DNA of 64,000 nt from PALSA-693 sp963702305 (GTDB lineage Bacteria; Actinomycetota; Acidimicrobiia; Acidimicrobiales; Palsa-688): assembly GCA_963702305.1 (NCBI GenBank), contig CAVPBX010000011.1:243594-307593 (forward strand). Reading direction: 5' to 3'. How positions within the stretch are numbered: position 1 is the stretch's first letter; every line of letters begins with the position of its first letter. The position numbers and the translations under genes were made by a program. The notes under the pieces were generated by a model. It worked only from the letters and a program-made list of their open reading frames with translations, did not search any database and was not told the origin of the DNA. Below, in pieces: positions 33,058 through 41,871 of the stretch.

Positions 33058-34863
33058 ATGAGCGAATACGAACGTCAGTCCTACGACGTGGTCATCATCG
33101 GGGCGGGGGGCGCCGGCCTGCGGGCCGCCATCGCCGCCCACGAAGCCGGGGCCAAGACCGCGGTGATCTGCAAGAGCCTGCTCGGCAAGGCCCACACGGT
33201 CATGGCCGAGGGCGGCATCGCCGCGGCCATGGGCAACCTCTATCCGGACGACAACTGGCAAGTCCACTTCCGCGACACCATGCGGGGCGGCAAGCTCCTC
33301 AACCACTGGCGCATGGCCGAGCTGCACGCCAAGGAGGCGCCGGAACGGGTGTGGGAGTTGGAGCAGTGGGGGGCGCTCTTCGACCGCACCCCGGACGGCC
33401 TCATCAGCCAGCGCGACTTCGGCGGTCACCGCTACGCCCGCCTGGCCCACGTCGGCGACCGGACCGGCCTGGAGATGATCCGGACCCTGCAGCAGCGCAC
33501 GGTGTCCCTCGGGATCGACGTGTTCATGGAGTGCACCGTCACCAACGTGCTCAAGCAGGAGGGGCGCGTCGCCGGCGCCTTCGCCTACTGGCGGGAGTCG
33601 GGCCGCTTCATCGTCTTCGACGCGCCGGCGGTGGTCCTGGCCACCGGCGGGATCGGCAAGTCGTGGAAGGTGACGTCCAACTCGTGGGAGTACACCGGCG
33701 ACGGCCACGCCCTGGCCCTGCAAGCCGGGGCCACCCTCATCAACATGGAGTTCGTCCAGTTCCACCCCACCGGGATGGTGTGGCCGCCGTCGGTCCGCGG
33801 GCTGCTGGTCACCGAATCGGTCCGCGGCGACGGCGGTGTGCTGCGCAACTCCGAGGGCAAGCGCTTCATGTACGACTACATCCCCGAGTTCTTCAAGGCC
33901 GAGACCTCCGACAGCGAGGAGGAGGGCGACCGCTGGTACACCGACAAGGTCAACAACCGCCGCCCGGCCGAGCTGCTCCCCCGCGACGAGGTGGCCCGGG
34001 CCATCAACAACGAGATCAAAGAGGGACGCGGATCGCCCCACGGAGGGGTATTCCTCGATATCGCCAGCCGCCGCAGCCCCGAGTACATCCAGAAGCGGCT
34101 GCCGTCGATGTACCACCAGTTTATGGAGCTGGCCGACGTCGACATCACCAAGGAGCCCATGGAGATCGGGCCCACCTGCCACTACGTGATGGGCGGCGTC
34201 GAGGTCGACCCCGACAGCGCCCAATCGACGATCACCGGCCTCTATGCGGCGGGGGAAGTAGCCGGCGGCATGCACGGCGCCAACCGGCTCGGCGGCAACT
34301 CGCTCAGCGACCTGCTGGTCTTCGGCCGACGGGCCGGGCAGTACGCCGCCGACTACGCGCGTGGGTTGGGAGCGAGCCGCCCCGCGGTCGCCGAAGCCGA
34401 CGTGGAGGCGGCCGCCAAGACAGCGCTCGCCCCCTTCGACAGCGAGGGCGGGGACAACGCCTACACCATCCACCAGGAGCTGCAAGGCGTGATGCAGGAC
34501 CTGGTCGGCATCATCCGGCGGGAGTCGGAGATCGAGCAAGCCCTCAAGTCCATCGCCGAGCTGCGGGCCCGGGTGGAGCAAGTCACGGTGGAAGGCCACC
34601 GCCAGTACAACCCGGGCTGGCACCTGGCCCTCGACCTGCGCAACATGCTGCTGGTGTCCGAGTCCGTGGCCCGGGCGGCCCTGGAGCGCAAGGAGAGCCG
34701 CGGCGGCCACACCCGCGACGACTACCCGATGACCGACTACGACTACTGGGGCAAGCGCAACGTCATCGTCGAGCTGGACGACGACCGTCAGGTCAGCGTG
34801 CGCCAGCAGCCGCTGCCCGAACCCCCGCCGGAGTTGGCGGCCCTCCTGGAGGAGCAGCACTGA
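33058..34863 (+). CDS. sdhA: succinate dehydrogenase / fumarate reductase flavoprotein
   Basis: A 601-residue flavoprotein. The Rossmann motif GAGGAG is at residues 15-20 and KAHTVMAEGGIAAAMG holds His46, the usual site of covalent FAD. QFHPTGMVWPPSVRGLLVTE carries the substrate-binding segment, followed by EVAGGMHGANRLGGNSLSDL. It oxidises succinate and passes electrons to SdhB. Its TGA overlaps the sdhB ATG by one base. A long opposite-strand open frame over this gene is a codon-bias artefact. Confidence 0.95.
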   Translation: MSEYERQSYDVVIIGAGGAGLRAAIAAHEAGAKTAVICKSLLGKAHTVMAEGGIAAAMGNLYPDDNWQVHFRDTMRGGKLLNHWRMAELHAKEAPERVWELEQWGALFDRTPDGLISQRDFGGHRYARLAHVGDRTGLEMIRTLQQRTVSLGIDVFMECTVTNVLKQEGRVAGAFAYWRESGRFIVFDAPAVVLATGGIGKSWKVTSNSWEYTGDGHALALQAGATLINMEFVQFHPTGMVWPPSVRGLLVTESVRGDGGVLRNSEGKRFMYDYIPEFFKAETSDSEEEGDRWYTDKVNNRRPAELLPRDEVARAINNEIKEGRGSPHGGVFLDIASRRSPEYIQKRLPSMYHQFMELADVDITKEPMEIGPTCHYVMGGVEVDPDSAQSTITGLYAAGEVAGGMHGANRLGGNSLSDLLVFGRRAGQYAADYARGLGASRPAVAEADVEAAAKTALAPFDSEGGDNAYTIHQELQGVMQDLVGIIRRESEIEQALKSIAELRARVEQVTVEGHRQYNPGWHLALDLRNMLLVSESVARAALERKESRGGHTRDDYPMTDYDYWGKRNVIVELDDDRQVSVRQQPLPEPPPELAALLEEQH

Positions 34864-35615
34864 TGACCTACGACCTGAAGATGCGCATCTGGCGAGGGGA
34901 CGCCTCGGGCGGGGGCCTGGTGGATTACACGGTGCCCGTGGAGGAGGGCGAGGTGGTGCTCGACGCCGTCCACCACGTGCAGGCCATGCGCGCCGGGGAT
35001 CTCTCGGTCCGGTGGAATTGCAAGGCCGGCAAGTGCGGTTCGTGCTCCGCCGAGGTCAACGGCCGACCCCGGCTCATGTGCCTGGCCCGGCTGTCGAACT
35101 TCCCCACCGACGAGCCCATCACCGTCACCCCGATGCGGACCTTCCCCGTCATCCGCGATCTGGTCACCGACGTCAGCTTCAACTACGTGAAAGCCGCGCA
35201 GGTGCCGGCGTTCACGCCCAGCGCGGACCAGCCCCAGGCGCCGTTCCGGATGCAGCAGGTGGACGTGGAGCGCTCCCAGGAATTCCGCAAGTGCATCGAG
35301 TGCTTTCTGTGCCAGAACACCTGCCACGTGATCCGTGACCACGAGGACAACAAGCCGGCCTTCGCCGGGCCCCGGTTCTTCATCCGCTACGCCGAACTCG
35401 ACATGCACCCCAACGACGGGGTGGACCGCAAACAGATGGCGCAGGACGAGCAGGGCCTCGGGCTGTGCAACATCACCAAGTGCTGCACCGAGGTCTGCCC
35501 CGAGAACATCAAGATCACCGACAACGGCATCATCCCCATGAAGGAGCGGGTGGTCGACGTCAAGTACGACCCGGTCCGTTTTCTGAGCCGGCGGAAGCGC
35601 ACGCCGGCGCCGTAG
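34863..35615 (+). CDS. sdhB: succinate dehydrogenase iron-sulfur subunit
   Basis: A 250-residue protein starting at the ATG that overlaps the sdhA stop. CKAGKCGSCSAEVNGRPRLM plus the next Cys binds the [2Fe-2S] centre. The C-terminal domain has CIECFLCQNTC and CNITKCCTEVCPENI for the further clusters. It links SdhA to the membrane anchor and quinone. The gene is followed by an inverted repeat (35678-35724) that may end the operon. Confidence 0.95.
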   Translation: MTYDLKMRIWRGDASGGGLVDYTVPVEEGEVVLDAVHHVQAMRAGDLSVRWNCKAGKCGSCSAEVNGRPRLMCLARLSNFPTDEPITVTPMRTFPVIRDLVTDVSFNYVKAAQVPAFTPSADQPQAPFRMQQVDVERSQEFRKCIECFLCQNTCHVIRDHEDNKPAFAGPRFFIRYAELDMHPNDGVDRKQMAQDEQGLGLCNITKCCTEVCPENIKITDNGIIPMKERVVDVKYDPVRFLSRRKRTPAP

Positions 35616-35677
35616 GTGGTCGCCGGCGGCGGCCGGAGGCCGGCGGCATGCCCCGCCGACTTCTGACCGTTTCGTCG

Positions 35678-35724
35678 ACTTCTGACGAGTTACGTGTCTC
35701 CCAGACACTTAAGTCGTCAGAAGT
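35678..35724. repeat. nested inverted repeat after sdhB
   Basis: ACTTCTGACGA (35678-35688) pairs with TCGTCAGAAGT (35714-35724), and inside it GTGTCT (35694-35699) pairs with AGACAC (35703-35708). A partial extra copy CGACTTCTGAC lies just before. It may be an operon terminator or a dispersed palindromic element. Confidence 0.55.
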
Positions 35725-35832
35725 GAGCGAATCCGTCAGAGATTCGAAAGCGCCAGATTCCGCTGACCCTGGGCCAGGCGCTCCAAGCGGGCCCCCACCT
35801 CCGCCGCGCTAGCATGCTCCTCCGCGTCACAA

Positions 35833-35907
35833 GGACCTGTGGTGCAGTTTGGAGTGCACGCCGGCCTGTCAAGCCGGAGGTCGCGGGTTCAAATCCCGTC
35901 AGGTCCG
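35833..35907 (+). tRNA. tRNA-Asp (GTC)
   Basis: Acceptor GGACCTG pairs with CAGGTCC, discriminator G at 35907. The anticodon loop CTGTCAA places GTC at 35868-35870. T-arm GCGGG-TTCAAAT-CCCGT. No encoded CCA. All arms fold without bulges. Confidence 0.93.
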
Positions 35908-35908
35908 C

Positions 35909-35984
35909 GGTCGGATAGCTCAGCTGGTAGAGCGCGCGCCTGAAAAGCGTGAGGTCACCGGATCGACGCCGGTTCCGACCACCA
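35909..35984 (+). tRNA. tRNA-Phe (GAA)
   Basis: It begins one base after tRNA-Asp. Acceptor GGTCGGA pairs with TCCGACC, discriminator A, encoded CCA at 35982-35984. The anticodon loop CTGAAAA places GAA at 35942-35944. The T-loop reads ATCGACG instead of the usual TTCRANN, a slight oddity. Probably co-transcribed with tRNA-Asp. Confidence 0.92.
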
Positions 35985-36000
35985 GGAAAGTGGCCCCTGA

Positions 36001-36019
36001 CCAGGGATTTTGTCCCTGG
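36001..36019 (+). terminator. hairpin after the tRNA genes
   Basis: CCAGGGA-TTTTG-TCCCTGG, perfect seven-base arms, 17 bases after the tRNA-Phe CCA. Confidence 0.55.
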
Positions 36020-36223
36020 CCAGGCGGCCGCTCCTGAGGCCCTCGAAGGGCAAGGAAGCCGCTGAGGGGGGTAGCGTTACGCTCCCTCCGCCAGAGCGAT
36101 CCTCCCCATGGCCTGGCTGCCCGGACCCGCCCCCAAACCCGGCAACCCGCGCGGCGGCCGGCCCGATCGATGAGTTCCACGACGCCATCCCGTCTCATTT
36201 CCAACTGACCAAGGAAAGAGACC

Positions 36224-37807
36224 ATGAGCATCGACTACGAGATCACCGATTGGGAGGCGGCCCCGGCCGAGTTGTTCGGGCCCCCCCAGGTCGTCACCAC
36301 AGGGCGGTCCCGCTGGGTCGCGCTGGTCGTGCTGTGCGTTGGGATGCTGATGATTGTTCTCGATGTCACCGTCGTGAACGTTGCACTTCCCTCCATTCAG
36401 CGGGACCTTCGCTTCTCCCAAGCCAATCTTGCTTGGGTGGTCAACGCCTACCTCCTCACCTTCGGTGGGCTGTTGCTGCTGGCCGGGCGGATTGGGGATC
36501 TCTTCTCCCGCCGCGGCGTCTTTCTCTCCGGCCTCGCCATCTTCACCTTCGCATCGCTGCTCTGCGGTATCGCCCAGACGCAAGCGATGCTCGTTGCCGC
36601 CCGGTTCCTCCAAGGCGTGGGCGGCGCCATGACGTCAGCCGTGATCCTCGGGATGATCGTCACCATGTTCCCCGAACCACGCGACCAGGCCAAGGCCATT
36701 GGCGTGTTCAGTTTCGTGGCGTCCGCTGGCGGATCGATCGGGCTCCTGGCCGGCGGTCTGGTGACTCAGGCACTCGACTGGCACTGGATCTTCTTCATCA
36801 ACCTGCCCGTTGGCGCGGCCACGGCTGTGTTCGCTCGTCGCTTGTTGCCCCGTGACCGCGGGACGGGTCTGCTGGGCGGAGCTGACATCACCGGGGCAAT
36901 CCTCATCACCGGTGGACTGATGCTGGCGGTCTATGCCATCGTAAAGCCCGCGGCCGAATACGGCTGGACTGCGATCCAGACTCTGGCTTTCGTTGGTGCC
37001 GCTCTCGCCTTGCTCGCAGCCTTCGTTGCCCGCCAGGCGACCGCTCGGAACCCGCTCATTCCTCTGGTTACCTTCCGTTCTCGGAACCTGGCGGGAACCA
37101 ACGCGATTCAAATGCTGACGGTTCCCGCCATGTTCGGAATGTTCTTCCTCGGTTCGCTGTATCTACAGCGGGTGCTCGGATACGACGCCCTGCACATCGG
37201 TTTGGCGTTCCTGCCGTTGACGCTGCTGATGGGCACACTGTCGCTCGGGTTCACGGACCGGTTGACGATGCGATTTGGCGCCAAAGCCACCTTGATAGCC
37301 GGCTTTCTACTGGTTGGCGCCGGCCTCGCCCTGTTGACCCAACTGCCCGTACGCGGCGCCTATTTGACCAACATCCTGCCCGCTATCGTCCTATTCGGCA
37401 TAGGGGCAGGGCTCGCGTTTCCGGCGCTGATGACGCTGGCAATGTCGGGCGCCACGCCCGAAGACGCCGGGTTGGCGTCGGGCCTGGTCAATACGACGGC
37501 GCAGATCGGCGGGGCGCTCGGACTGGCCGTGCTCGCAACTATCGCCAGCAGCAGGACACACCAGCTCGCTGGTCGGGGCCAATCGTCGGCCGCGGCCCTG
37601 ACTCAGGGGTACCGGCTGGCATTCCTCATTGCGTTGGGACTCATCGCGGTCGCAATCGCATTGGCGGCGATGCTGTTGCGACACTCGCCCAACGTGGAAG
37701 AGCTGGGCGGCGGACAAGACCGCGGACAAGACCGCGGATCGTTCGAAGACGTGGACGCTCCAGCGCTCAACCTTCTCGCCGAACCCGTCCCATGTATGGC
37801 TGATTGA
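36224..37807 (+). CDS. MFS transporter, DHA2 (14-helix) drug exporter family
   Basis: A 527-residue protein with about 14 helices and an AAGGAAAGAG ribosome site. VGMLMIVLDVTVVNVALPSI is the helix 1 signature and AGRIGDLFSRRGVFLSG motif A. It belongs to the same family as the exporter at 21749 but is clearly a different member. Codon use is less GC-biased than in neighbours (more CTT, GCT and ATT), and it lies directly after two tRNA genes, both signs of horizontal transfer. The C-terminal tail repeats DRGQDRG. The adjacent HTH gene and double operator could regulate it or only themselves. Confidence 0.88.
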   Translation: MSIDYEITDWEAAPAELFGPPQVVTTGRSRWVALVVLCVGMLMIVLDVTVVNVALPSIQRDLRFSQANLAWVVNAYLLTFGGLLLLAGRIGDLFSRRGVFLSGLAIFTFASLLCGIAQTQAMLVAARFLQGVGGAMTSAVILGMIVTMFPEPRDQAKAIGVFSFVASAGGSIGLLAGGLVTQALDWHWIFFINLPVGAATAVFARRLLPRDRGTGLLGGADITGAILITGGLMLAVYAIVKPAAEYGWTAIQTLAFVGAALALLAAFVARQATARNPLIPLVTFRSRNLAGTNAIQMLTVPAMFGMFFLGSLYLQRVLGYDALHIGLAFLPLTLLMGTLSLGFTDRLTMRFGAKATLIAGFLLVGAGLALLTQLPVRGAYLTNILPAIVLFGIGAGLAFPALMTLAMSGATPEDAGLASGLVNTTAQIGGALGLAVLATIASSRTHQLAGRGQSSAAALTQGYRLAFLIALGLIAVAIALAAMLLRHSPNVEELGGGQDRGQDRGSFEDVDAPALNLLAEPVPCMAD

Positions 37808-37821
37808 CCTTGCCATCCGCC

Positions 37822-37838
37822 GTCAAGATGACCTTGAC
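37822..37838. promoter_or_regulatory. operator copy 1, GTCAAG-N5-CTTGAC
   Basis: Perfect six-base arms. It contains the TTGAC of the probable -35 element TTGACA (37834-37839). Its centre is 29 bases from that of copy 2. Confidence 0.6.
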
Positions 37839-37863
37839 AGGTCCGGCAGTGTCAAGGTAGTCT
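37834..37863 (+). promoter_or_regulatory. promoter TTGACA-N18-TAGTCT of the HTH gene
   Basis: -35 TTGACA (37834-37839) and -10 TAGTCT (37858-37863). The ATG at 37871 is seven bases after the -10 box, so the transcript is probably leaderless. Each box lies inside one copy of the palindromic operator. Confidence 0.55.
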
Positions 37864-37867
37864 TGAC
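37851..37867. promoter_or_regulatory. operator copy 2, GTCAAG-N5-CTTGAC
   Basis: Second perfect copy. It covers the -10 box TAGTCT and ends four bases before the ATG start triplet begins. Bound protein would block the promoter. Confidence 0.6.
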
Positions 37868-37870
37868 GGT

Positions 37871-38257
37871 ATGACGCAGGCACCAGAACCAGACGACCCG
37901 AGCGAACCCCGCAAAGTCTCGCCCCTAATGATCGCCACTTGGGAGGCGGCCACCTCCGACCCTGATCCGCTGGCTGCTCTGGGCGCCACCCGAGCCCTGG
38001 TGGGGCTCCTATCGACATGGGAGTCGCAGCTGGCCGGAGAAGCGGTGGCCGCCGGGGCGACCTGGGAATCGATCGGGGGGTCAGTTGGCGTGAGCCGCCA
38101 GGCCGCTTGGGAGCGCTTCCACGACGAAGTCCACGACTTCCGATACCAAGTGAAGAATGAGGCCCGCACTCTGCGCGACCGACAGCGCAAAGAATGGGAC
38201 GAGTTCAGGGACAACGTGAAGAGCCAGGCCAAAGCTCGCCATCGCCATTCGCACTAA
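37871..38257 (+). CDS. small HTH-containing protein behind a double operator
   Basis: A 128-residue protein. The central GATWESIGGSVGVSRQAAWE, followed by RF, is a compact helix-turn-helix. The C-terminal third is a highly charged helix (RDRQRKEWDEFRDNVKSQAK) that may form a coiled coil, ending HRHSH. Proteins of this shape occur widely in actinobacteria without a settled function. The tandem palindromes over its own promoter suggest autorepression, but the binder is not shown. It starts 63 bases after the DHA2 exporter stop. Confidence 0.65.
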   Translation: MTQAPEPDDPSEPRKVSPLMIATWEAATSDPDPLAALGATRALVGLLSTWESQLAGEAVAAGATWESIGGSVGVSRQAAWERFHDEVHDFRYQVKNEARTLRDRQRKEWDEFRDNVKSQAKARHRHSH

Positions 38258-38315
38258 CGGTCGTCGCCAACCACTGGCGCCATCCCGTAAGGTCCACTCT
38301 GACAAGGACGTGGTC

Positions 38316-38981
38316 ATGAGCGACACGACGCAGTTCACGATTGGTGCCGAGGCGATCTGTACCGACGGCGTTGCCGGCGAGGTGAGGCAGGTAGTGATCG
38401 ATCCGGTGGCGCGGGTGGTCACCCATCTCGTGGTCGAGCCCAAGCACCGCAGCGGTCTCGGTCGCCTCGTCCCCCTTGACCTCGTCGATGCCACGACCGG
38501 CGACATCCGACTTCGCTGCACGACGGCGGAGTTCGAGCAGCTCGACCATGCCGAAGAAACGCAGTTCCTGACGGGCGGGATCGGCGGGTACGGCGGCTAC
38601 GCACCCGGCCAGACGCTGGCTTGGCCCTACTACGGCCTCGCTGGCGGCATGCTGGGCGACGTGATTGGCGGCGGCGTGGGGATAGGCAATGCCGCGTTGC
38701 CCGTTGTCCACGACACTCTCCCCTTAGGCGAGGTGGCCGTACAGCGGGGGGACCAGGTCCACGCCACTGACGGCGACATCGGCCAGGTCCAAGGGCTCGT
38801 GATCGATCCGCGCAACCGTCACGTAACCCACGTGCTGCTGCAAGAAGGACACCTGTGGGGCCGCAAGGAAGTCGCTATCCCCATCAGCGCCGTGGCCGGC
38901 GTCGACGAGCACGGCATCAAGCTCAAGATGACGAAGGACGACGTGGCGGACTTGCCTCCGGTGGACTTCGACCACCTGTGA
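38316..38981 (+). CDS. PRC-barrel domain protein, two repeats
   Basis: The ATG at 38316 follows AAGGA; 221 residues. The N-terminal half (TDGVAGEVRQVVIDPVARVV then THLVVEP) and the C-terminal half (TDGDIGQVQGLVIDPRNRHV then THVLLQE) are clear repeats of a PRC-barrel-like beta fold, separated by a Gly-rich linker with GGIGGYGGYAPG and GGMLGDVIGGGVGIGN. PRC barrels act in RNA processing and photosynthetic-complex assembly; related stress proteins are common in actinobacteria. The role here is unknown. It is the last gene of the lower-GC cargo. Confidence 0.75.
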   Translation: MSDTTQFTIGAEAICTDGVAGEVRQVVIDPVARVVTHLVVEPKHRSGLGRLVPLDLVDATTGDIRLRCTTAEFEQLDHAEETQFLTGGIGGYGGYAPGQTLAWPYYGLAGGMLGDVIGGGVGIGNAALPVVHDTLPLGEVAVQRGDQVHATDGDIGQVQGLVIDPRNRHVTHVLLQEGHLWGRKEVAIPISAVAGVDEHGIKLKMTKDDVADLPPVDFDHL

Positions 38982-39018
38982 GTGGTCGGGCCCGGCCGCT
39001 ATCGGCAAAGGTGGCCGG

Positions 39019-39798
39019 ATGGAGACGCTCAAGGACCGGGTAGCGGTGGTGACCGGGGCTGCCAGCGGCATCGGTCTCGGGATCGCCGAGTCGTTGGTGG
39101 CCGAGGGGATGAAGGTGATGCTCGCCGACGTCGACGCCGCCGGTCTGGCCCGGGAAGAAGGACGCCTGGCCGCCGCCGGGGCGACGGTCGCGTCGTCGGT
39201 GGTCGATGTCGGCGACGCCTTCGAGGTCGACGGGCTCGCCGACGCGGTACTGAGTCGCTTCGGCGGTGTGCACCTCATCTGCAACAACGCGGGCATCGTC
39301 CGGCCCGGCCGGACCTGGGAACTCCCGCTCGCCGATTGGGAGGCCGTCCTGCGAGTCAACCTGATGGGGGTGGTGCACGGCGTGAGGAGCTTCGTCCCGG
39401 CCCTGCTCGCCTCCGGCGAGGAGGGCCACGTGGTCAACGTGGCCTCGATGGCCGCGGTCGTCCCGGTGCCCGGCATCGGCCCGTACAACGTGTCCAAACA
39501 CGGGGTGCTGGCGCTCAGTGAGGTCCTGCAGGCGGAGTTGGCCGCGGCCGGGGCGCCGATCGGTGTCACCGTGGTGATGCCGGGCCGGGTGCCCACCCAT
39601 CTCGGCCGGCCGCCCGGGTCGTCTCATACGGAGCCGGCCCCGGCCCTCCAGCCCGGTGAGATCGACCCCGCCGACGTGGGAGTCCAGGTGGTGGAGGCCG
39701 TCTATCGCAACCAGCTCCACCTCTTCACCCACCCCGACCGCATAGGTGACGTGGTGGCTCGGTTCGCCCGGATTACCGACTCGGTGACGCCAGGCTGA
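39019..39798 (+). CDS. short-chain dehydrogenase/reductase
   Basis: A 259-residue classical SDR: TGAASGIGLGIAESL (cofactor loop), Asp in LADVDAAG suggesting NAD(H) preference, NNAGIV, Ser in NVASMAAVVPV, and Tyr/Lys in PYNVSKHGVLAL. The substrate is unknown. The end overlaps the convergent cyclase gene by 26 bases. Confidence 0.88.
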   Translation: METLKDRVAVVTGAASGIGLGIAESLVAEGMKVMLADVDAAGLAREEGRLAAAGATVASSVVDVGDAFEVDGLADAVLSRFGGVHLICNNAGIVRPGRTWELPLADWEAVLRVNLMGVVHGVRSFVPALLASGEEGHVVNVASMAAVVPVPGIGPYNVSKHGVLALSEVLQAELAAAGAPIGVTVVMPGRVPTHLGRPPGSSHTEPAPALQPGEIDPADVGVQVVEAVYRNQLHLFTHPDRIGDVVARFARITDSVTPG

Positions 39799-40531
39799 TC
39801 TCGGCTACCGACACTTTGTCGCCGATGCCTTTCAGCCGCCGAGCCCGGGCCCGGCCGACCGTGATGCCGGGTACCGGTCCCGCGGCCGCGATGGCACCCA
39901 TGGTGGCGACGGCGTGCCCGCCGCGGGCGATCTCCGCCACCCGGGCGGCCACGTTGACCGCGTGACCGATGACATCATCGGCGCTCACGATGGCGTCGCC
40001 CATGTGCACGCCGGCTCGCAACCGTAGCGGGGGCGGAGCGGTGTCGATCAGGCCGACCGCGGCCCGCAGGCCGCCCTCCGGGTTGGGGAACGTGCACAGC
40101 AGCCCGTCCCCGAGGTGCTTGACGATCCGGCCCCCGTCCCGCCGCACGACCGGGCGCGCCGCCCGCTGGTGCACTTGGAGCAGCGCCAGGGCGGCTTGGT
40201 CACCGTTCTCGGCCGTAAACGAGGTGAAGCCCTCGAGGTCGGTGAAGACCACCGTCATCGGCTCGGGCCGACCGCTCTCCGGCGGCCCCAACCGGGACGA
40301 CAGCAGCTGGGCCGCGCCCAGCCCCAGCGCCGAAAGCCGCGACGGACGCTGCTCGACGGTGCGCTCCAGGAACCGCTCGATCACCACGGACGGCCCGGCC
40401 GTCGACATCGGTGCCTCACCCGGGTTGTCCAGCCAGCGCCGGTCGATCAGGCCCATCTCTAAGGCCACGTCCGCGGCTTCGGCGTCATGGCGGATCAGCT
40501 CGGCCGCCTTGCGGGCCAGGAGCCGGCGCAC
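39773..40531 (-). CDS. class III adenylate/guanylate cyclase
   Basis: From GTG 40531, 252 residues. The in-frame region upstream reads like coding sequence (ADVGANTVERV) but has no start before a TGA, so the true N-terminus may be lost by an indel. The catalytic domain starts MTVVFTDLEGFTSFTAENGD (first metal Asp) and has VKHLGDGLLCTFPNPEG (second metal Asp) and a VGHAVNVAARVAE segment with the transition-state Asn and Arg. The N-terminal part is a helical regulatory segment. It makes cAMP or cGMP; the substrate-specifying residues cannot be judged by eye. Confidence 0.8.
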   Translation of the reverse strand: MRRLLARKAAELIRHDAEAADVALEMGLIDRRWLDNPGEAPMSTAGPSVVIERFLERTVEQRPSRLSALGLGAAQLLSSRLGPPESGRPEPMTVVFTDLEGFTSFTAENGDQAALALLQVHQRAARPVVRRDGGRIVKHLGDGLLCTFPNPEGGLRAAVGLIDTAPPPLRLRAGVHMGDAIVSADDVIGHAVNVAARVAEIARGGHAVATMGAIAAAGPVPGITVGRARARRLKGIGDKVSVAEISLASPSR

Positions 40532-40591
40532 CCTCTCGACGGTATTGGCCCCGACGTCCGCGCTCGATCCGCCTGCTCGGGGTTCACCCGA

Positions 40592-41858
40592 TCACCCTAC
40601 CGGGGTACCCTCCCGCCAACGGGTCCCCGCCGGCACCGTGGCCGGCTCCTTGGGCAGGCCCAGCACCATCTCGCCGATGATGTTGCGCTGCACCTGGGAC
40701 GTGCCGGCGTAGATCGTGCCGGCCCGGGCCATGAGGAAGGTGCCGACCCAGGAGGCGCTGTCGTCAGGCGCCCCCACGTCGTCGGCCTGGAAACCGCTCG
40801 ACATGCGCCCCGACGGGATCAGGGCCCCGGCGCCCAGGATGTCCACCGCGAGCTCGGTGGCCACCTTGTGGTACTCGCTCCAGTACAGCTTGAACGTCGA
40901 CTCCGTCGGCCCCGGCTGCCCCCCGGCCAGGAACTTGGTCAAGGTGCGCATCCCGAGATACCGCATGATCTCGACCTTGGCGTAGCACCAGGCCAGGCGT
41001 TGGCGGATCAAGGGATCCGATGAAGCGCCCGTCGATCGGGCCAACTCCAGCAACCGGTCCAGCTCGGACCTGAACATGATCGGAAACGTGGCCGCCGCTT
41101 CCCCCCGCTCGTACCCGAGCAGGGTCATGGCCACCGCCCAGCCGGCGTTGACGCCGCCGACGACATTGTCCCGGGGGGTGCGGGCGTCGGTGAAAAACGT
41201 CTCGTTGAACTCCGACTGGCCCGTCATCATCCGGATGGGGCGTACCGCCACCCCGGGCCGCTCCATGGGGACCAGCAGGAAGGTGATCCCCTTGTGTTTG
41301 GGGGCCTCCGGGTCGGTGCGCGCCAGCACGAACACCCAGTTGGCCAGATGGGCCACCGAAGTCCAAGTCTTCTGGCCGTTGATCACCCACTCGTCGCCGT
41401 CGAGGACCGCCCGGGTGCCCAGGTTGGCCAGGTCGGACCCGGCCCCGGGCTCGGAATACCCCTGGCACCAGCGGTCGGCGCCCGACAGGATGCGGGGCAG
41501 GAAGCGCCGCTTCTGCTGGTCGGTCCCCCACTGCAGGATGGTGTTGCCGACCATCTGGATGCCGAGTACGTCGTTGGGGCCGCCGGTCGGCACGCCGGCC
41601 CGGAAAAACTCCTCGGCCATGACGACCTGCTCGAGGGGCGACAGCCCGCCGCCGCCGTACTCCTGGGGCCACGACGCGGCCAGCAAACCGTTGTCGTAGA
41701 GCGTGGCCCGCCATAGTTCCGCCGGCGAAGCTGCTGGCCGCCTCGTGTTCTAGCCCCTTACGCCCTTCGACCCGGTGGGCAGGGGCTTGCCGAGGGAAGG
41801 CGCGGGCTTGCGGTTTGTACTTATGAGCCTTGGACCCTTGGTGGTAGTGCGGGTCCAC
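40592..41858 (-). CDS. acyl-CoA dehydrogenase, N-terminal region frameshifted
   Basis: The main frame (from 41686) shows AASWPQEYGGGGLSPLEQVV, GYSEPGAGSDLANLGTRAVL, NGQKTWTSVAHLANWVF and the C-terminal GTSQVQRNIIGEMVLGLPKE, all typical of FAD-dependent acyl-CoA dehydrogenases. The N-terminal 50-60 residues are present but spread over three frames (AHKYKPQARAF, then GKPLPTGSKGVRG, then LEHEAASSFAG, then ELWRATLYDNG). I therefore place the start at GTG 41858, which has a TAGGTT box seven bases upstream. Corrected length is about 420 residues. The indels lie near the chimeric end of block A and look like sequencing errors. Confidence 0.8.
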
Positions 41859-41865
41859 GACCCCT

Positions 41866-41871
41866 AACCTA
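41866..41871 (-). promoter_or_regulatory. -10 box of leaderless promoter, acyl-CoA dehydrogenase
   Basis: TAGGTT on the minus strand, seven bases before GTG 41858. It supports the longer start. Confidence 0.4.

Noticed and set aside
33019..34860. 613-residue open frame opposite sdhA
   Set aside because: Complete antisense shadow of a certain gene; the translation is low-complexity Val/Gly/His-rich.
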